From NCBI RefSeq assembly GCF_001625305.1, contig NW_017802380.1:3518086-3582085 (forward strand): a stretch of 64,000 nucleotides of DNA, written 5' to 3'. Position 1 is the first letter of the stretch. Each line of letters begins with the position of its first letter. The notes beneath the pieces are model-generated. The model saw only the letters and a list, made by a program, of their open reading frames with translations, searched no databases and had not been told where the DNA came from. Positions 1-11,960 of the stretch are shown here, piece after piece. The translations under genes and the position numbers were made by a program. Origin of the DNA: Branchiostoma belcheri (taxonomy: Eukaryota; Chordata; Leptocardii; Amphioxiformes; Branchiostomatidae).

Positions 1-28
1 CAAAGATATCATAACTGACAACATTTAC

Positions 29-2206
29 CTTGCTGGACACTACTGCCTCAGAGGGTAGCATTGATCTGGTCTGGACTTTGCAGATTTTGGAGATGACTTT
101 AAGTGAGTGGCTATTCCGCTTCTTGTGTGCTTCCTTTACCTTCTGATTTGACCTGCAATACAACATTTTCCACAAATGAATGTAGGAACATAATAGTGAG
201 AAGTTAGAACTGTAAATTTGAAGTTTTTTCTTGGCTTAGGAAGGATTTTACATTATACACTGACCTGTTGCTCAGCTGGCCAGACAGGAAGCTTGCGGTT
301 TGGCTGACGACATCCGCAACAGTCATGGCGACTCTGCCTTCCCATGATTCCCCCCAACTGTCACAGTCTACACTGTCTTCTTCACCAGTTACAAGACTGA
401 GTCTGGGGGAAGAAAAATCCATGGTTCAATACTAAGTTTTCTACTTTGTATTTTCAGACTACCTAGTTTCAGCTCAATACCATCCCATAAAAAAACACAA
501 CTTAGTATAAATCATCATGAAAAATAGCCTTATGGCTTTCTTAAGCTTGTTATATTTTGTGCAACTAAGAAAAAATGACTTTATTCACCTGGTATTGCAG
601 CATTCTTGAGTCTGTCCATTTTCATCCACAATGCTGATTTCTTCCCCAACTTCGAACAGTAGTTGAGCACTTGATGTGTTCATGTTTCCTCCCTCTCTCA
701 CTTGACTCCTGACAAGATCGTACAAGTCCAGCCTAAATACCCTGGGAACACACTGGCTCTCCTGGTATCCCACCTCGGTCAAGGCTTCAAGTTCATCTGG
801 CTTCAGACTTTCTGTGGTTAGGAACACTTGAACTGTTGGCTTCTCTTCATAAACTTCGAGAACCTCTACTGTATCATCTTTGTGATGAAAATCTGTCGTG
901 GCATCATTCTCTTCAGCAGTGTCACTGTCTTCTGTGTCAGAAGTTGTCGGGGAACATACGATTGCACTTCCTTTTGGGTGAATGGATCCAGCAGAAGAGG
1001 AAGCAATGTTGGGAACACAGCATCCTTTCCCAAAGACACTGTCCACACGCTGATGCTTCCTCTTAGCAGTGCCTGTTGTATCAAGCAAATCAGCCAACAC
1101 TTCTCCAGTCGTAGGCAGCTCTGGCCGTGCTTCATACAACTGCTCGGTTTCGCTTTCTGCTCGATCGTCTTCAGAGTCATCTGTACCTTCGAAGAACGTA
1201 CCAACCTTGTGAAACTCTGCCCTGCTGTAGCCGCCATGCCAGTAACCAGACTTCTTGTCTCGCTGATGCTTGGTTTTCTTCAAAGTCTTTGTACGGGGAG
1301 TCTCTTCTGTAAAACAATAAGTGACATCATGGTTTAAACTTAACTTGCTAGTCCATTACATTACTTCATGTGAATTACTTAGAAATTAATCAAATGTTAC
1401 ACAGCTGAAACTGTCTGTATACAAAAAGTTTAGTCTCCTTCTACGTTTTTCTTGTTTTTATGGATATTTGATTATGAATTAGTACAAATACAGTAAAAGC
1501 AAAACTGCTTACGTTTGCCTGAGCAGTGATATTGGTTACACTGCTTTTCGCTGTACCAAGGGTAGACATCGGCATTTCTGGGGTAGCAGAACTCGTATTT
1601 CAGGATGGGAAGGTCGTCTATAGGGTCATGCTCTTCCTCTTCCTCCTCTAGAGGTGCTCTCATTCTCCTCCTCTTTTCCTGCTTTTTGGGCTTTGCGTTT
1701 CTGATCAGATCAGTCGCATAGGCATGTTGACGCTTGCTCTTCTTCTGTGGGATCGCCCTCTTGCTGTCAGTGACAGATACAACGTCAGCTCTGCTCCTTC
1801 CCACGCCTGATACTGCAGTCACCAGCTCTCGCTCCACCACCTGGACTCTGTAGTCAGACTCTGCATGCCTCTCCAAATCCGACACGCTCTCTTTCAGACA
1901 GGTGGGGAGCTCCCATCTCTTGCGCTTGTTCATCGAGTAGAAAACTTCATTGGGACCCCTCTGCCATTGCCTCCTCCTTCCATGGAAAGTAGACAGAGCG
2001 CCTTGAGAGATTCCCCCGTCGTCTGCAAAATCAGAAAAGTCATCAAGCATATCCTGGCCCTCCTCTCTTATAAGGGTAGCAGGTCCAGACAGGCGCACAT
2101 AGATGCCGAATTCTGCACGGTAATTCTTGTTCTTCTTGCGCGCCACACAGCCCATGCGGAGGGTGTTGCCGGTGTGGCGGCCATGTTTTCCCTTCTTGTT
2201 CACCAT
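29..2206 (-). CDS. Unrecognised basic/acidic, probably nuclear protein; 5' part of a multi-exon gene, truncated at window edge
   Basis: Four coding exons join in one reading frame across GT-AG introns: 1513-2206, 589-1306, 265-402 and 29-152 (listed 5' to 3'). The last ends at a good donor (AAG|GTAAAT) and the gene continues off the window, so about 558 residues are visible. The start is the first ATG in frame (2206-2204, context ATCATCATGG). The N-terminus is rich in Lys/Arg (MVNKKGKHGRHTGNT). Basic clusters such as KPKKQEKRRRMR precede a run of seven glutamates. A Cys/Trp-containing patch (YPWYSEKQCNQYHCSGK) ends the first coding exon. The second is acidic and Ser/Thr-rich (GTDDSEDDRAESETEQ). 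The third has a conserved-looking WGESWEGRVAMTVADVV segment. No membrane segment or enzyme motif is visible. Basic clusters suggest the nucleus, which is inference only. I do not recognise the family. Confidence is for the exon structure, not the function. Confidence 0.72.
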
Positions 2207-2865
2207 GATGACGGTACTAGGTGATGCCTGGATAATACAACAGCAATGCCGTCAATGGAGAGCTTTAAACCATGACAAAACATACAACAAACATGCACTC
2301 AATGCTAGTGTTTGACAATCAGACATTTTATTTCATAAATCAAATATTGAATGAATGAATAAATAAATGAACTTTTATATGTTGCAACTTTTTTGGCAGG
2401 ATTCCTTACACAATTTTTATGGAATACCGGTAGCTCCAATATAAATTGACCGAAGAAGGTAGGAGAAGGTAGAAAAAAATAGACTAAAATTTCAATGCTA
2501 TTGACACCAACTTACATCAGAAAAATTGCCTATAATGATGATGAAACATTGTGCAACTATTCAGGACTTAGTTAGGTAGGTTAGATTAACATTGTCTGTA
2601 TTAATGAAAAACAGTAACTGTTCTGATAATGCCGTCTGTAGAAATTATTTTGATAAATTCAAAAGTTGGTAACCTTGTATTTACAATTAAATGATGATTA
2701 CTCTCATTTTATGGTTCCTGTTTCCTTCTATTCAAAGCCTGTATTGATGACCTAACAAACGCTCCAAAACTCTCCACTACATATGGTTGAGGGGCGTGTC
2801 ATGGTATCATTTTCTACACAACGTGTTACATGTGCCTTTCCAAAAAGAAATTTTTCTCAACCTAC

Positions 2866-3040
2866 CTTTCTTTCGTCTGTCGATGCCACAGTCCGGCTGT
2901 AGAGGTTTCTCTTTGCCGCTGCCACCTCCACCAGCGGTCGCGTTTCTCGCTTTCCCCGGGTTCTCCGCAGGACGATTTATATATCTGTCATTCATTGCGG
3001 GGAGTTGTGCAACCCTCATCATCAAACAAAACATGCTCAG
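2866..3040 (-). other. Probable 5' UTR exon of the left-hand minus-strand gene, with upstream ORF
   Basis: On the minus strand a GC-rich segment ends at a good donor (GAAAG|GTAGGT, exon end 2866) and would splice to an acceptor (CACCTAG) before position 2216. An ATG at 2995 opens 43 codons here. After splicing it stays out of frame with the main ORF and ends at a TGA (2202-2200) that falls right after the main ATG (2206-2204) in the string ATGGTGA. The exon is therefore best read as 5' UTR with an upstream ORF of 48 codons. The exact 5' end is not visible. A second possible acceptor (TTATCCAG) ten bases upstream would stop the upstream ORF earlier. Confidence 0.45.
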
Positions 3041-3068
3041 ACAATAGAGTTATTTTGGGCCGGGTGAC

Positions 3069-3089
3069 GTAGCCTTGATATGGCTACGA
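3069..3089. repeat. Short perfect hairpin at the promoter
   Basis: CGTAGCC and GGCTACG flank a 7-base loop just upstream of the putative first exon of the left-hand gene. It may be a chance palindrome or the remnant of a small element. No function can be assigned. Confidence 0.35.
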
Positions 3090-3240
3090 GGCAATGAAAG
3101 CAGTGAGCGTAAAGCACCACAAGTATGCTGGTTATTGGAGATACTCACAAATTTAGAAAATATTGAGAACGTGCGAGCAGAAATTGTCAGAATTTACCAC
3201 ATTTTCTGGATTCTAAACCTGTGTTTACATCATATGTAGG

Positions 3241-3425
3241 TTACTTCCGGTTTGTGGATAGGTCAGAGGTCACACAATAGTTTTGACCAATAAGAGACGA
3301 GTCCTGTCGTGACGTCACTGGCGGGAAAATCAGCATGATCTGCTCGTCCCAAGCAGATGTTTGGGAGGTTCTGGTTGTCACTACGAAAGCGGTGATGCTT
3401 ATATAATGTGATTGGACAAAGGTAA
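3241..3425. promoter_or_regulatory. Promoter-like cluster: ETS, CCAAT, CRE, E2F-type sites
   Basis: About 200-400 bp upstream of the 5' exon of the left-hand minus-strand gene lie ACTTCCGG (ETS-type, 3243), GACCAATAAG (CCAAT box, 3284), GTGACGTCAC (palindromic CRE, 3308), TGGCGGGAAAAT (E2F-type, 3319) and TGATTGG (reverse CCAAT, 3409). A further GTGACGTA half-CRE lies at 3064. This combination is typical of TATA-less promoters of growth- or cell-cycle-controlled genes. It could also serve an unrecognised plus-strand transcript. Confidence 0.55.
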
Positions 3426-3982
3426 GTGTTTGATTCAAGTAAGTTTGATGACAGTATAACTCAAAGACACAATCTAATTCTTTGTGTGTGTGTGGGGGGG
3501 GTATTTTGTCATACTCTGACCTGCCATTTAGCTATGTGAAGTTTTTGAAGTCCACCTTATTAACTTTCCTCTTGATCATTTCCACACATCACAGTTGGGT
3601 GTTGAACTTGTGACTTCTAGTTGAGATCAAGATCAAAGGGCTCATGGTTTCCACATGACCTGCCTTGGACTTGACCCGACTGGATTAGTCCAATCTATTT
3701 AGGAAATTCATCTTCTGTCATCTGTCACATGCTGGGCCATGGGCTGAGGGACTTGAATGATTCATGCTATACAGGAATTTCACAGCATATTTGTTAACAT
3801 ACTTGTGCATGGAAATTAAGAAGACATTTCAATGCCACAACAACTGACAGGGCTGTTCTAGGCAATGAACAAAAAAAGTTAAAGTGTGTGTGGGGGGAGG
3901 AAGGGATATTAAATAGACAAGTAAAACCAAGTGTCTATATCTCCTATACATCACAAAATTGTGTAGTAAAGGTGTTCTTCAG

Positions 3983-4093
3983 TAGCCTTGATACCATCCT
4001 GGTTAGTTTACAGCTGCTCAGATAGTCATTACCTACCAATAGCCACTATCAGAGTGGGCGTATGTAAACTAACCAGGATGGTAACCAGGGTAG
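3983..4093. mobile_element. Hairpin MITE-like element with about 30-bp inverted ends
   Basis: The left arm TAGCCTTGATACCATCCTGG continues into TTAGTTTACA. The right arm TGTAAACTAACCAGGATGGT continues into AACCAGGGTAG. They are near-perfect reverse complements around about 50 bp. The termini (TAGCC...CATCC) resemble those of the element at 40234-40308. No coding capacity, so it is a non-autonomous element or its relic. Confidence 0.75.
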
Positions 4094-7000
4094 TCCTGGT
4101 AGAACTGTTTTTAAGAAGTCCCCTCCCTTTCCATAGTTAATGCACAAGCCCTCAGGAGGGCACAAAGTACTTTCCTAGATGCAATGGTAGACTGAGCAAT
4201 GAAGAAACAAGACACCTGATAGGTTAATTGATAACAGACCTCCACCACATGGCCCAGTGGCGTGGCCTGTAACAGGCTGACTGCTGTCTACCTGCAGCGT
4301 GCTTCATGTTTGGGCTCCTGTGGTGTTTTGCTGGCTCACTAAAAGGCTGGAGCTGCGCAGGTGTTGTCACACACACAGCAGCCGTTTACATGTAAAACAG
4401 CACCTGTTGACAGTCGTGTTGTTGGCAAACAAAGGTCTGGTCAGAAACACCCGCGCCAATTCAGGTATTTGCTGAAAGTCAGGAATCAGGTACCCCTAAG
4501 TGTAAGACATCCAGGCTGGCTGCCTCGAATTTTCCACTAAAATCTTTAGACTTGTAAAAAATTGTGAGTTTTGCCACTTTGCAGTTTTCAAAAGAAACTG
4601 CTTGAGAAGTAGTATTTTTCATTTTATCTGGAACAGGTTGCACAAACGATTTTCATCAAATCACAGTGGTATTCTTACCCTTGCAAAGTTATCTTCAGAA
4701 AGACTACCGATTAGAGGTGAATACAATAAATTAAGTTCCATATGCTCAAGAAAAGAGACACCTAGTGTTCTGCACCAGTATTACACCCTTCAGATCCCCA
4801 GCCTGGTAGATGGATGGAGCAGACTGCTGTTGCCAGTGGCTGAAAGCCTGTGTGTGTGCAGATAGCGCAAGGTGTGCAGCTGGATTCCTGTAACTGTCTG
4901 TAAAGGAAGGAGCGGGGCTCCTGGTTCAGGAACTTTTGCCTGGAAGACACGTGAAAACAGAATATTCAACAGGAACTCCCGGAAAATGGAACTGTGATAA
5001 AATCAGGTGACAATTGTGTCTTCCAGTATGACATGTTCAAAGGATGAAAATAGCCCCAGTAATGGTCAACCCAGATTCCTGAATTTTCCTTGCTGAAGGC
5101 ACATGAGGACATTCGCAATGATTTTGCACTAAGATGGGGAGGGGGGATTTCTTTGTAAGCTCATGAATCGATTCATGTACACATCATAAACTCCTCTACA
5201 ATCCTCACTACAGTGGTGTGCACATAGAGGTGCCAAATTTTCTTCAATTTGTTTGTTGGACTGCTTGATTGCATCAATATACCGTAGCAGGAAATGATAG
5301 ACCTGTGCACATGACAAATTAAGATGTGGTAAAATTGGAAGAAAAATTCTGAAAATTGCTTCTAATTTTAGCATGTTTTGTTGTGGCAAATTTGTTCTGG
5401 TTTGTCAAAATTTATTCTAGTCAATATAATTGTGGACAGTCACGTTTTTGTCATTTTTTTGTTTTGCCAACGAATGACCACCACCAAGTTTAAGACACAT
5501 TTTAGGCCAGATACCTTTTTTTAGTGGCCCTAGTGGACTGATGGACACAAGAAATCCATTAAAAATTACTTAACAACACAGATATAAACTTCCTGCCAGA
5601 AAGTGTACATAAATGTGCCCATGCGTCAGTAGAACCAAGTGATGAAAACCCACTGAAACTTGATCACCACTTCCACAGCTGGTTTACTTCTACTTGACAA
5701 TGTGACAAGTAAAAAAAAAACTCTTTCAAACTTTCAAAAATTATTTCTACCCATTGTTACTAACAATCACTTCAGTTGCTCTTTGCTTCTTTTCTTAAAA
5801 ACAGAAAACAGAGGAACAGATTTCAAGACGAAAAAAAAAAACTATGGTCTTCGACATGTACATAATGTACCATATGGATATAGCATTCTATGTACATGTA
5901 TGTAGCAATGGACATTGCTAGCTTATCGATATTTTATACAATACGTCATTATCGGATATACCCTTTTAACACTTAATCTTTTAACACTAAAATGTTACAA
6001 TTGTTAATGTGAATTTACATGTAATTTACAACACAATTCAGGCTGTTTCAGCCTGCAATGTTGTTTTGATGAATAAAGTTCTAGCTAGTTGGCATATAAC
6101 AATACAATATAACATTACATGTAGCAATCTTCTGAGTCTTTTAGTCTTTCAGTTTCATCAAAGAGGCTCAATCATCAGATTTTTGTCTTGGAGCAATTTG
6201 TGGAAGACCACCCCTTTAAGAACACCTCAGAGAAATTGTGACTTGAAATGAAATGAAATGGAAAATTTTTTTTGAGGATCATGAGCTGAAAAGTAAAATC
6301 AGAGAGCTTTGCCTCCGATGAAAAAGTCCAAACCAATGTAACAGTGGCTGTTGTATGTCCACAGGAGTTGGACGTAGTTGGTGTCACATATATGTGACAT
6401 AGATCCTCTAGTATTGACAGAAATTTCAGTCAAGGCACAGAAAGCTTTCACTGGAGCAAACACTTATCAAATCTATGGGGCTGAAAAATATTTAAGTTAT
6501 TTCCAGTCAATTTTACAGCATATTTGGGGGTGGAAGGTTAACACACAAACATACTCCCACACTTGAACAAATCAAACCTCCCTGTAAATGGGGGTCAAAA
6601 TTGCCTCAACACCTTTGACAAATATAACTGTGTTGGTAATTAAATCCAGCGGAAAAGGAAAACAACTCACTGCACTATCGACAGTAATACTGTATGTGGT
6701 ACATGGTAGAATTTCTTAGGACATTGAACACTGGACATTCATATTGTGCACGTGGGAAGAAAAATGCTGTACAGCTTATGCAACTAAAGCAGATTTTTGG
6801 AAGTTTCACTAGTATTAATATTTATAATTCAAGTGCATCTCTGTTATAGTTTCAGCAAGATGGTCTTTACACAATAGTTTCAAACATCATATTAACATGT
6901 ATGTTCACTTCTTTCTTTGTACACACTGTTGGGAAGATGTGATATAACGGCACTTGAGAGAGAGGACGTTTACGGGCGGTTATCGTTGCCCAATGCCAGA

Positions 7001-8219
7001 CCCCTGGGGCCCCAGACGGCTGGGTGAGACTGGGGTTTCCTATCGTCTGGGTGGCAAGGCAAACGGCACCATGGCAACTGACATGTTCCACCTGCCGCTG
7101 GTGGAGTCGCTCCGCTCAACCCTTTGTTTAGAATACATGTAAGATCAGCGGTTACCATGGGACTGGCTCACTGGTATAGCTTCCTGCCAGGGTGTGTGAG
7201 GAAGTCTTGGCTTGTAAGAAGACCCTGTAAGAAGACTATGTACTGTACATTCATTTATTTCTGTTGGACTTTTGATTTTGTAATAGGATGTTTTTCGCAG
7301 TGCATACGCGTAGTTGAAACAATTCAGTGGTACACCCGGTAGTAAAAATACAATGAAAATGTGAGTTTGCACTGCTATGATTTCACAGTGGAGAGGTCAC
7401 AGGGAAAACTGTGAAAATAAACCGTGAACATTTCAAGATTTGCAATGTCAGTTACAAGTACCTTTTCAGTGAAACGTACACAATTATCATCATCATAATT
7501 AGATCGATCACAACTTAAATTGAACAAAAATCTATCGTTGAGCTGTAGTTCAAGTAGTAAAAGTCCAAGCTGTTCAGATATACCCATGAGTTCAAAGCCT
7601 GTTTTTTTCTCTAAGATTTCTCATTTCTTTTATCTTCTTACACAAGCTTCCAGCAATAAAGACCCTTGCCACATATAATTGTTTCTCATCTGGCTAAATC
7701 AATTCAAACACATGGTTTCAGACAGTAACTAATTACAACATTCATAAAAGCCAATCTTGGGAAATTGTAGATGATTCGTTATTAGGGCTCCAGTGTATAT
7801 ACATGTAGATTAAATTGTCAGAAATGTTATAGCAGTGCTGTTCAATCCAAGTTGTTCAATGCTGCATTTGTCTCATTTTTAAAAGACCTCATCAGGAATT
7901 TCACAGTAGGTATTTCTTTTTAGTGTACTTCCATCCAATTGAGAAATCTGACATTTTTTCTGCCTATAACTGGTCGCAATTTTGAATACTAGTACTCAAC
8001 TTTGCCAAAGTGAGTGCAAATATCCGTGTACAATAAAAGCAACAGGTACCAGCATGGCTGTATTTACTGAATCCATCCTCCAATCTGGTCTTAAAGTGAA
8101 CTTGAACTTTCAAACTGGATGATTTAAAAAAAAAAAAAAAAACTGCAACAACAGTTATTCCAGATCGGACTAAAGAACCGAATACTTCCAAAAGGATGGG
8201 CACGCATGCAGGAGGAATA

Positions 8220-8470
8220 AATTAAGTTGACACCTCTGCACACTCCAGGTCTTGACCTGAAACAATGCGCTGCATTAGAACGTCCTGTGGAAAGATTTAT
8301 TAGCCCAAGGGTCACACCTGTGGTGCCGACTGTAATTGCCGAAGAGCCCAGAAAATTCTGGCGGATTCGAGGGTACACCTGTGCCTGGAACAGGGGTGTG
8401 ATTATGCCGGGCGGTTTCTGTTTGAATCAACCCAAATTAATTGGACACCGACGTCCCTTTCAATCTTTTC
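8220..8470. promoter_or_regulatory. Candidate regulatory island with repeated CACCTGTG E-boxes
   Basis: A GC-balanced, non-repetitive stretch in AT-rich surroundings. It contains two CACCTGTG E-boxes (about 8317 and 8376), an inverted half-site pair AGGTCTTGACCT (about 8247), TGTGGT (RUNX-like) and several AATTA/GATTA-type sequences. No ORF in it has a recognisable product. E-box density is notable because an E-protein copy lies 13 kb away, but any link is speculation. Confidence 0.3.
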
Positions 8471-8933
8471 TTCCTTTATCTTCTCAGAAAATAACAGGGT
8501 GCGTTATTTCCTCCTTAACGTAGAAGTGTGTCGCTGATAGAGGGAGGTGATTTTCGGCCGCAAGAGCGACACAGGTTACGTAAATATTGCATTCGTCACT
8601 CCGCAAATCGTGTAGGAAAAGTTGGAAAACACTTGCAAAGTATGTGCTTGTAGGGGAAAGCCTGTTGCTGGGTCGTATGCAAAACCGATTCAGACTCTTT
8701 GAAAACTTGAAATGGAAGAATGCTGCCTTGAATGCAACCATAGGTAGAAACTAGTAGCTACTTCCTAGAATTAGTCTTATCAATAGATTTACTCCGGCAA
8801 CTTAAGAAGCAAACAAGCACACACAGGACTGGTGCAGGGCAGTTTGGGCAAACGGGTACGTTAAGGATCTCGGTTTACACAGCTGTTTCTATGGTTACTA
8901 AATCCTCGACAGTACGTAACACTGCCATGTGTT

Positions 8934-9449
8934 TAATCTCCAAGCAGATGTTGAGGGTGCCCTGATGTGAGTTCTGTCACAAATAAGGCTATCCAAGGTA
9001 TACCTGTATATAGACATAAGGCCACACCAATTTAATTTGTTGGTTCTCGGATTTTGTCAGAAAAAACATGAAGCGACAGGGCGAAAAAAAATAAAAATGA
9101 AAACAGGTTTAGGCATCCTATTATAGCCCCAAATGCTATGATAGGAGCCGTGAACACAAAAGGTTGTGTTAATATTTAAACAATGAATTTTGAACTTTTA
9201 ATCAAACCACTGCAATGATAGATGGGAAAACTGTAACAACTAGGAAGAAAAGGACTTTCCTCAACTGTTGGGGGGCAAAACATGAGCATTTTTCAGTTGA
9301 TTCAGGACCAGAATCAAATTTTTTTTTTTTTGCAAATCAGAAAAAAACGAAGAGGCAAATCCGAGAACCAACAAATTAAATTGGTGTGGCCTAAAGAAAC
9401 CAGGCTGCTAGGGAAAATGTGACAACCAACGACATCTGCTTAGAGATTC
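8934..9449. mobile_element. MITE of the CTCCAAGCAGAT family, interrupted by another element
   Basis: The left end reads AATCTCCAAGCAGATGTTG and the right end ACATCTGCTTAGAGATT, its reverse complement with few mismatches. If the 372-bp element nested inside (9020-9391) is removed, about 144 bp remain, close to the 135-180 bp of other family members at 14093-14270 and 56129-56266. Confidence 0.7.
9020..9391. mobile_element. 372-bp MITE, TWA target duplication (PIF/Harbinger-like)
   Basis: Inverted ends are GGCCACACCAATTTAATTTG and its exact complement CAAATTAAATTGGTGTGGCC, and the match continues inward through TTGGTTCTCGGATTT. The element is flanked by TAA on both sides (9017-9019 and 9392-9394). 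Three-base TWA duplications are the hallmark of PIF/Harbinger transposition. There is no ORF, so it is non-autonomous. A relative lies at 35850-36144. Confidence 0.85.
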
Positions 9450-10639
9450 CAGCAGAACATACTGTCCCGGCGCGAAACTCGTAATGTACTGTGCATAGCA
9501 CTTAGGTAGAACCAGGGATCTTTCAACACAGCTCGTTGGTAGAACGTCTTGTTTAACGTTGTATTAACATATACATAGAGGCTTTCAACATTTTAGACAG
9601 AAAAGGTCCACTTTTCCAAATGGGTGGTACATACTATCAGAATTCTCACTTTTGGATTGCAAAAGAAATGTTTCAAATTTCCTACAGAAATACTGAGGTT
9701 AAAGAAAAAAGATTAACGTTATGTTAAAATAACCATAGTTTTATCGTTTTCATCTCGAGCAGACGTTGCCAAAACAGACAGACCCATCCTCCGAACTACA
9801 TTCCTGCAACTCTTGTTTTAGAAACAGAAAGTCTGAATGTGGATTCCCGAGGGTTTACAAATTCCGATCGCCTTCCGTGCATGGACACGGCCAGCGCTCT
9901 AAGTAGCATCGGGGAATTGCTATAANGTTTCCAATGGCGGTACGAGCCCTGCGTATTCCCTCGCCAAACATTTAGCATAGAGAAGTCGTTAAGGACCGTC
10001 GGGTATTGCAGAGCCGTGGGAATATAGAGTAAGTAAGTAAATCGACCTTGCGGGGGTTTCTAATGCATTAGGTGCCCTGCGCAAAACAGACTGCTAACTA
10101 AAGCCAGTTTCCTGAGAAATGATCCTGCAGCACAGTGTTTCCATAAAAAAACAGTTCGTCGAAAGCCATTTTTGCTGACTTCCTGTCGACTTGCATCTGA
10201 CATGAAGACTTCAAGGACATCACACGCTGTAGATGAGATTTTTCCCGTGCATTACGGAGCGGGTTTGTCCCCTAAAGTACTCATGGTGCAGAGGTGGCCG
10301 CCACTGAAAAAATCCAGGCTCTCTAAGGGATTGACCTGTGTGCAGTGACTTGTACATCTAGAACTATTTTTGGACACTGTACGTATCACATTCTGTTAAC
10401 TTTCCTGATGACAGAACACTTGTTCTTTGTAGCATTTGTATTTGTAGCCTCAACCAGCCTCAACTTGTTGCAATTAAAGGCTTTCTATTTGTATGAGATG
10501 TTAGTGTTGAACTTCCATTTTGAGTCCTTATTGGTGCAGGTTTTTACCTTCAGAAGATAGCAAATTTTGTGAGACAAAAAGTATTTCCAACCTGTCACAT
10601 CATGCCTCTGATCAGCTACAGCTTACTTGTCAGGTTGTC

Positions 10640-10705
10640 CAGCATCTGATTGGATAACAGCTGACCAATCATGTTGCAATGGCTCAAACAGCCAACCAAT
10701 CACAT
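10640..10705. promoter_or_regulatory. Three clustered CCAAT boxes without an obvious gene
   Basis: TGATTGGATAAC, GACCAATCA and AACCAATCACA occur within about 60 bp at spacings typical of NF-Y promoters. I see no exon or start codon with a long ORF next to it. It may be a promoter of a non-coding transcript, an LTR-like relic, or chance. Confidence 0.3.
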
Positions 10706-11905
10706 AGCAGAAGGTAGGTGAGTCCTTCCCACTTCTTCATTCATGAAAGTCATAAATTGACAAATGGATCAGTAGTCAGAACAAGTAAGCTCTCTGGTGG
10801 GCCTTTCTGCTTCTCTCAACTTCAAGGTCATAGTTATTTTTTGCATTTTTCAAGGTCACAGCATGTCAAAGGGACAGCGCAGACACAGCAGGTAGTGAAG
10901 ACAGGCCAGACAGTGCCAAGGACAGTCATTCATATCCTGTCCCTGAAGGACAACATCCAACCTACGTGATTATTCCGTGCACGAGCATGCTCTTATCAAT
11001 TCCTATCACATATATCAATCATACATGTCGGCAAATACAATATTACAAGGAAATAAAAATTGATACATACCTTGTTGGCTTCTTGAAAGTTGACCGTCTT
11101 ACAGCTTTCAAAGTCTGTGTGTGCATCAATCAGGATAACTGGAGGGGGAGTTCCTCAGCGTTCTGCCAGGGGGTATGTGTGGCAGGTAGAGACTTGTGAT
11201 GCGCCTCTCCCCTAGTCCCCTTGCAAAGTTTCACCTTAATTTTTGTCTGCTATCCACTATCACTGATGTAACTTTTAGCAACAAGGCTGGGCTATTTCAT
11301 CTGTGCAATTACCCAAACTCTCCTGCCCTAAGTCACAGGAAATTGAAACAAAAGCTTCTTTAGGCCCAGAATGTCTGTCTCTTTGCCAAGATATGTAACG
11401 TTTAACTAGTGCAAGTAACGTTACATGTATGGTTATGCACATGCTGCACTTACGAAACATAACAGCCATATCAAGCTTCGAGACGGACATACCAACTTTG
11501 TTACAACAACTCTCCAGTTTTGGTAGGGTAAGAAATTTAGGGAGTATCATTCCAAACAATGGTGTCAGTGTTTGGATCTAGATCATGCTTCGGTTACTGT
11601 AATTTCAAGTTTAGAGCACTGAAATTCAGCTACACATTTTAGGAAACGATTTCTTGTATTGTTCAATCGTTTCCAGGAGAGGGGTCTGAGAAGTCTTGGC
11701 TGCGATTAAAATTGCTCACTATATGGCTCAGACCCTCTTCTTCCATCATGCCAATATTTGCAGTGCCGCATATATTCCACCAGCTATGATTAATTGTGAA
11801 GCATGACTTTTTGTAACACGAGATAAGAATGGAATGGTTGGGCAGATTCCTCTCTCTATGGGGTACAGCAGACCAGGAAAGGATGATCTAATCTCCATTT
11901 TCTTG

Positions 11906-11960
11906 TGTAATCTCCAAGCAGATCTTTTGGTGGCTGCAAGACACTGGGTGGGCAGTAAGT
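11906..11960 (+). mobile_element. One end of a CTCCAAGCAGATC-family MITE
   Basis: TAATCTCCAAGCAGATCTTT followed by TGGTGGCTGCAAGACA matches the left ends at 56127 and 56515. A clear partner end is not visible nearby, so this is probably a truncated copy. Confidence 0.5.

Larger units (their letters stand above)
3426..8930. other. Intergenic; no gene seen
   Basis: No ORF here looks like a recognisable protein or shows exon-like codon structure. The DNA is AT-rich with homopolymer runs. It holds the hairpin element at 3983-4093 and three GC-balanced islands (about 4240-4480, 6950-7110, 8220-8470) that could be regulatory. The 7380-7510 stretch resembles the reverse complement of 14870-14960 and is a dispersed repeat. 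Confidence 0.6.

Noticed and set aside
828..1337. 169-codon plus-strand ORF
   Set aside because: It is antisense to the 589-1306 exon of the left-hand minus-strand gene, whose splice-supported frame is preferred.
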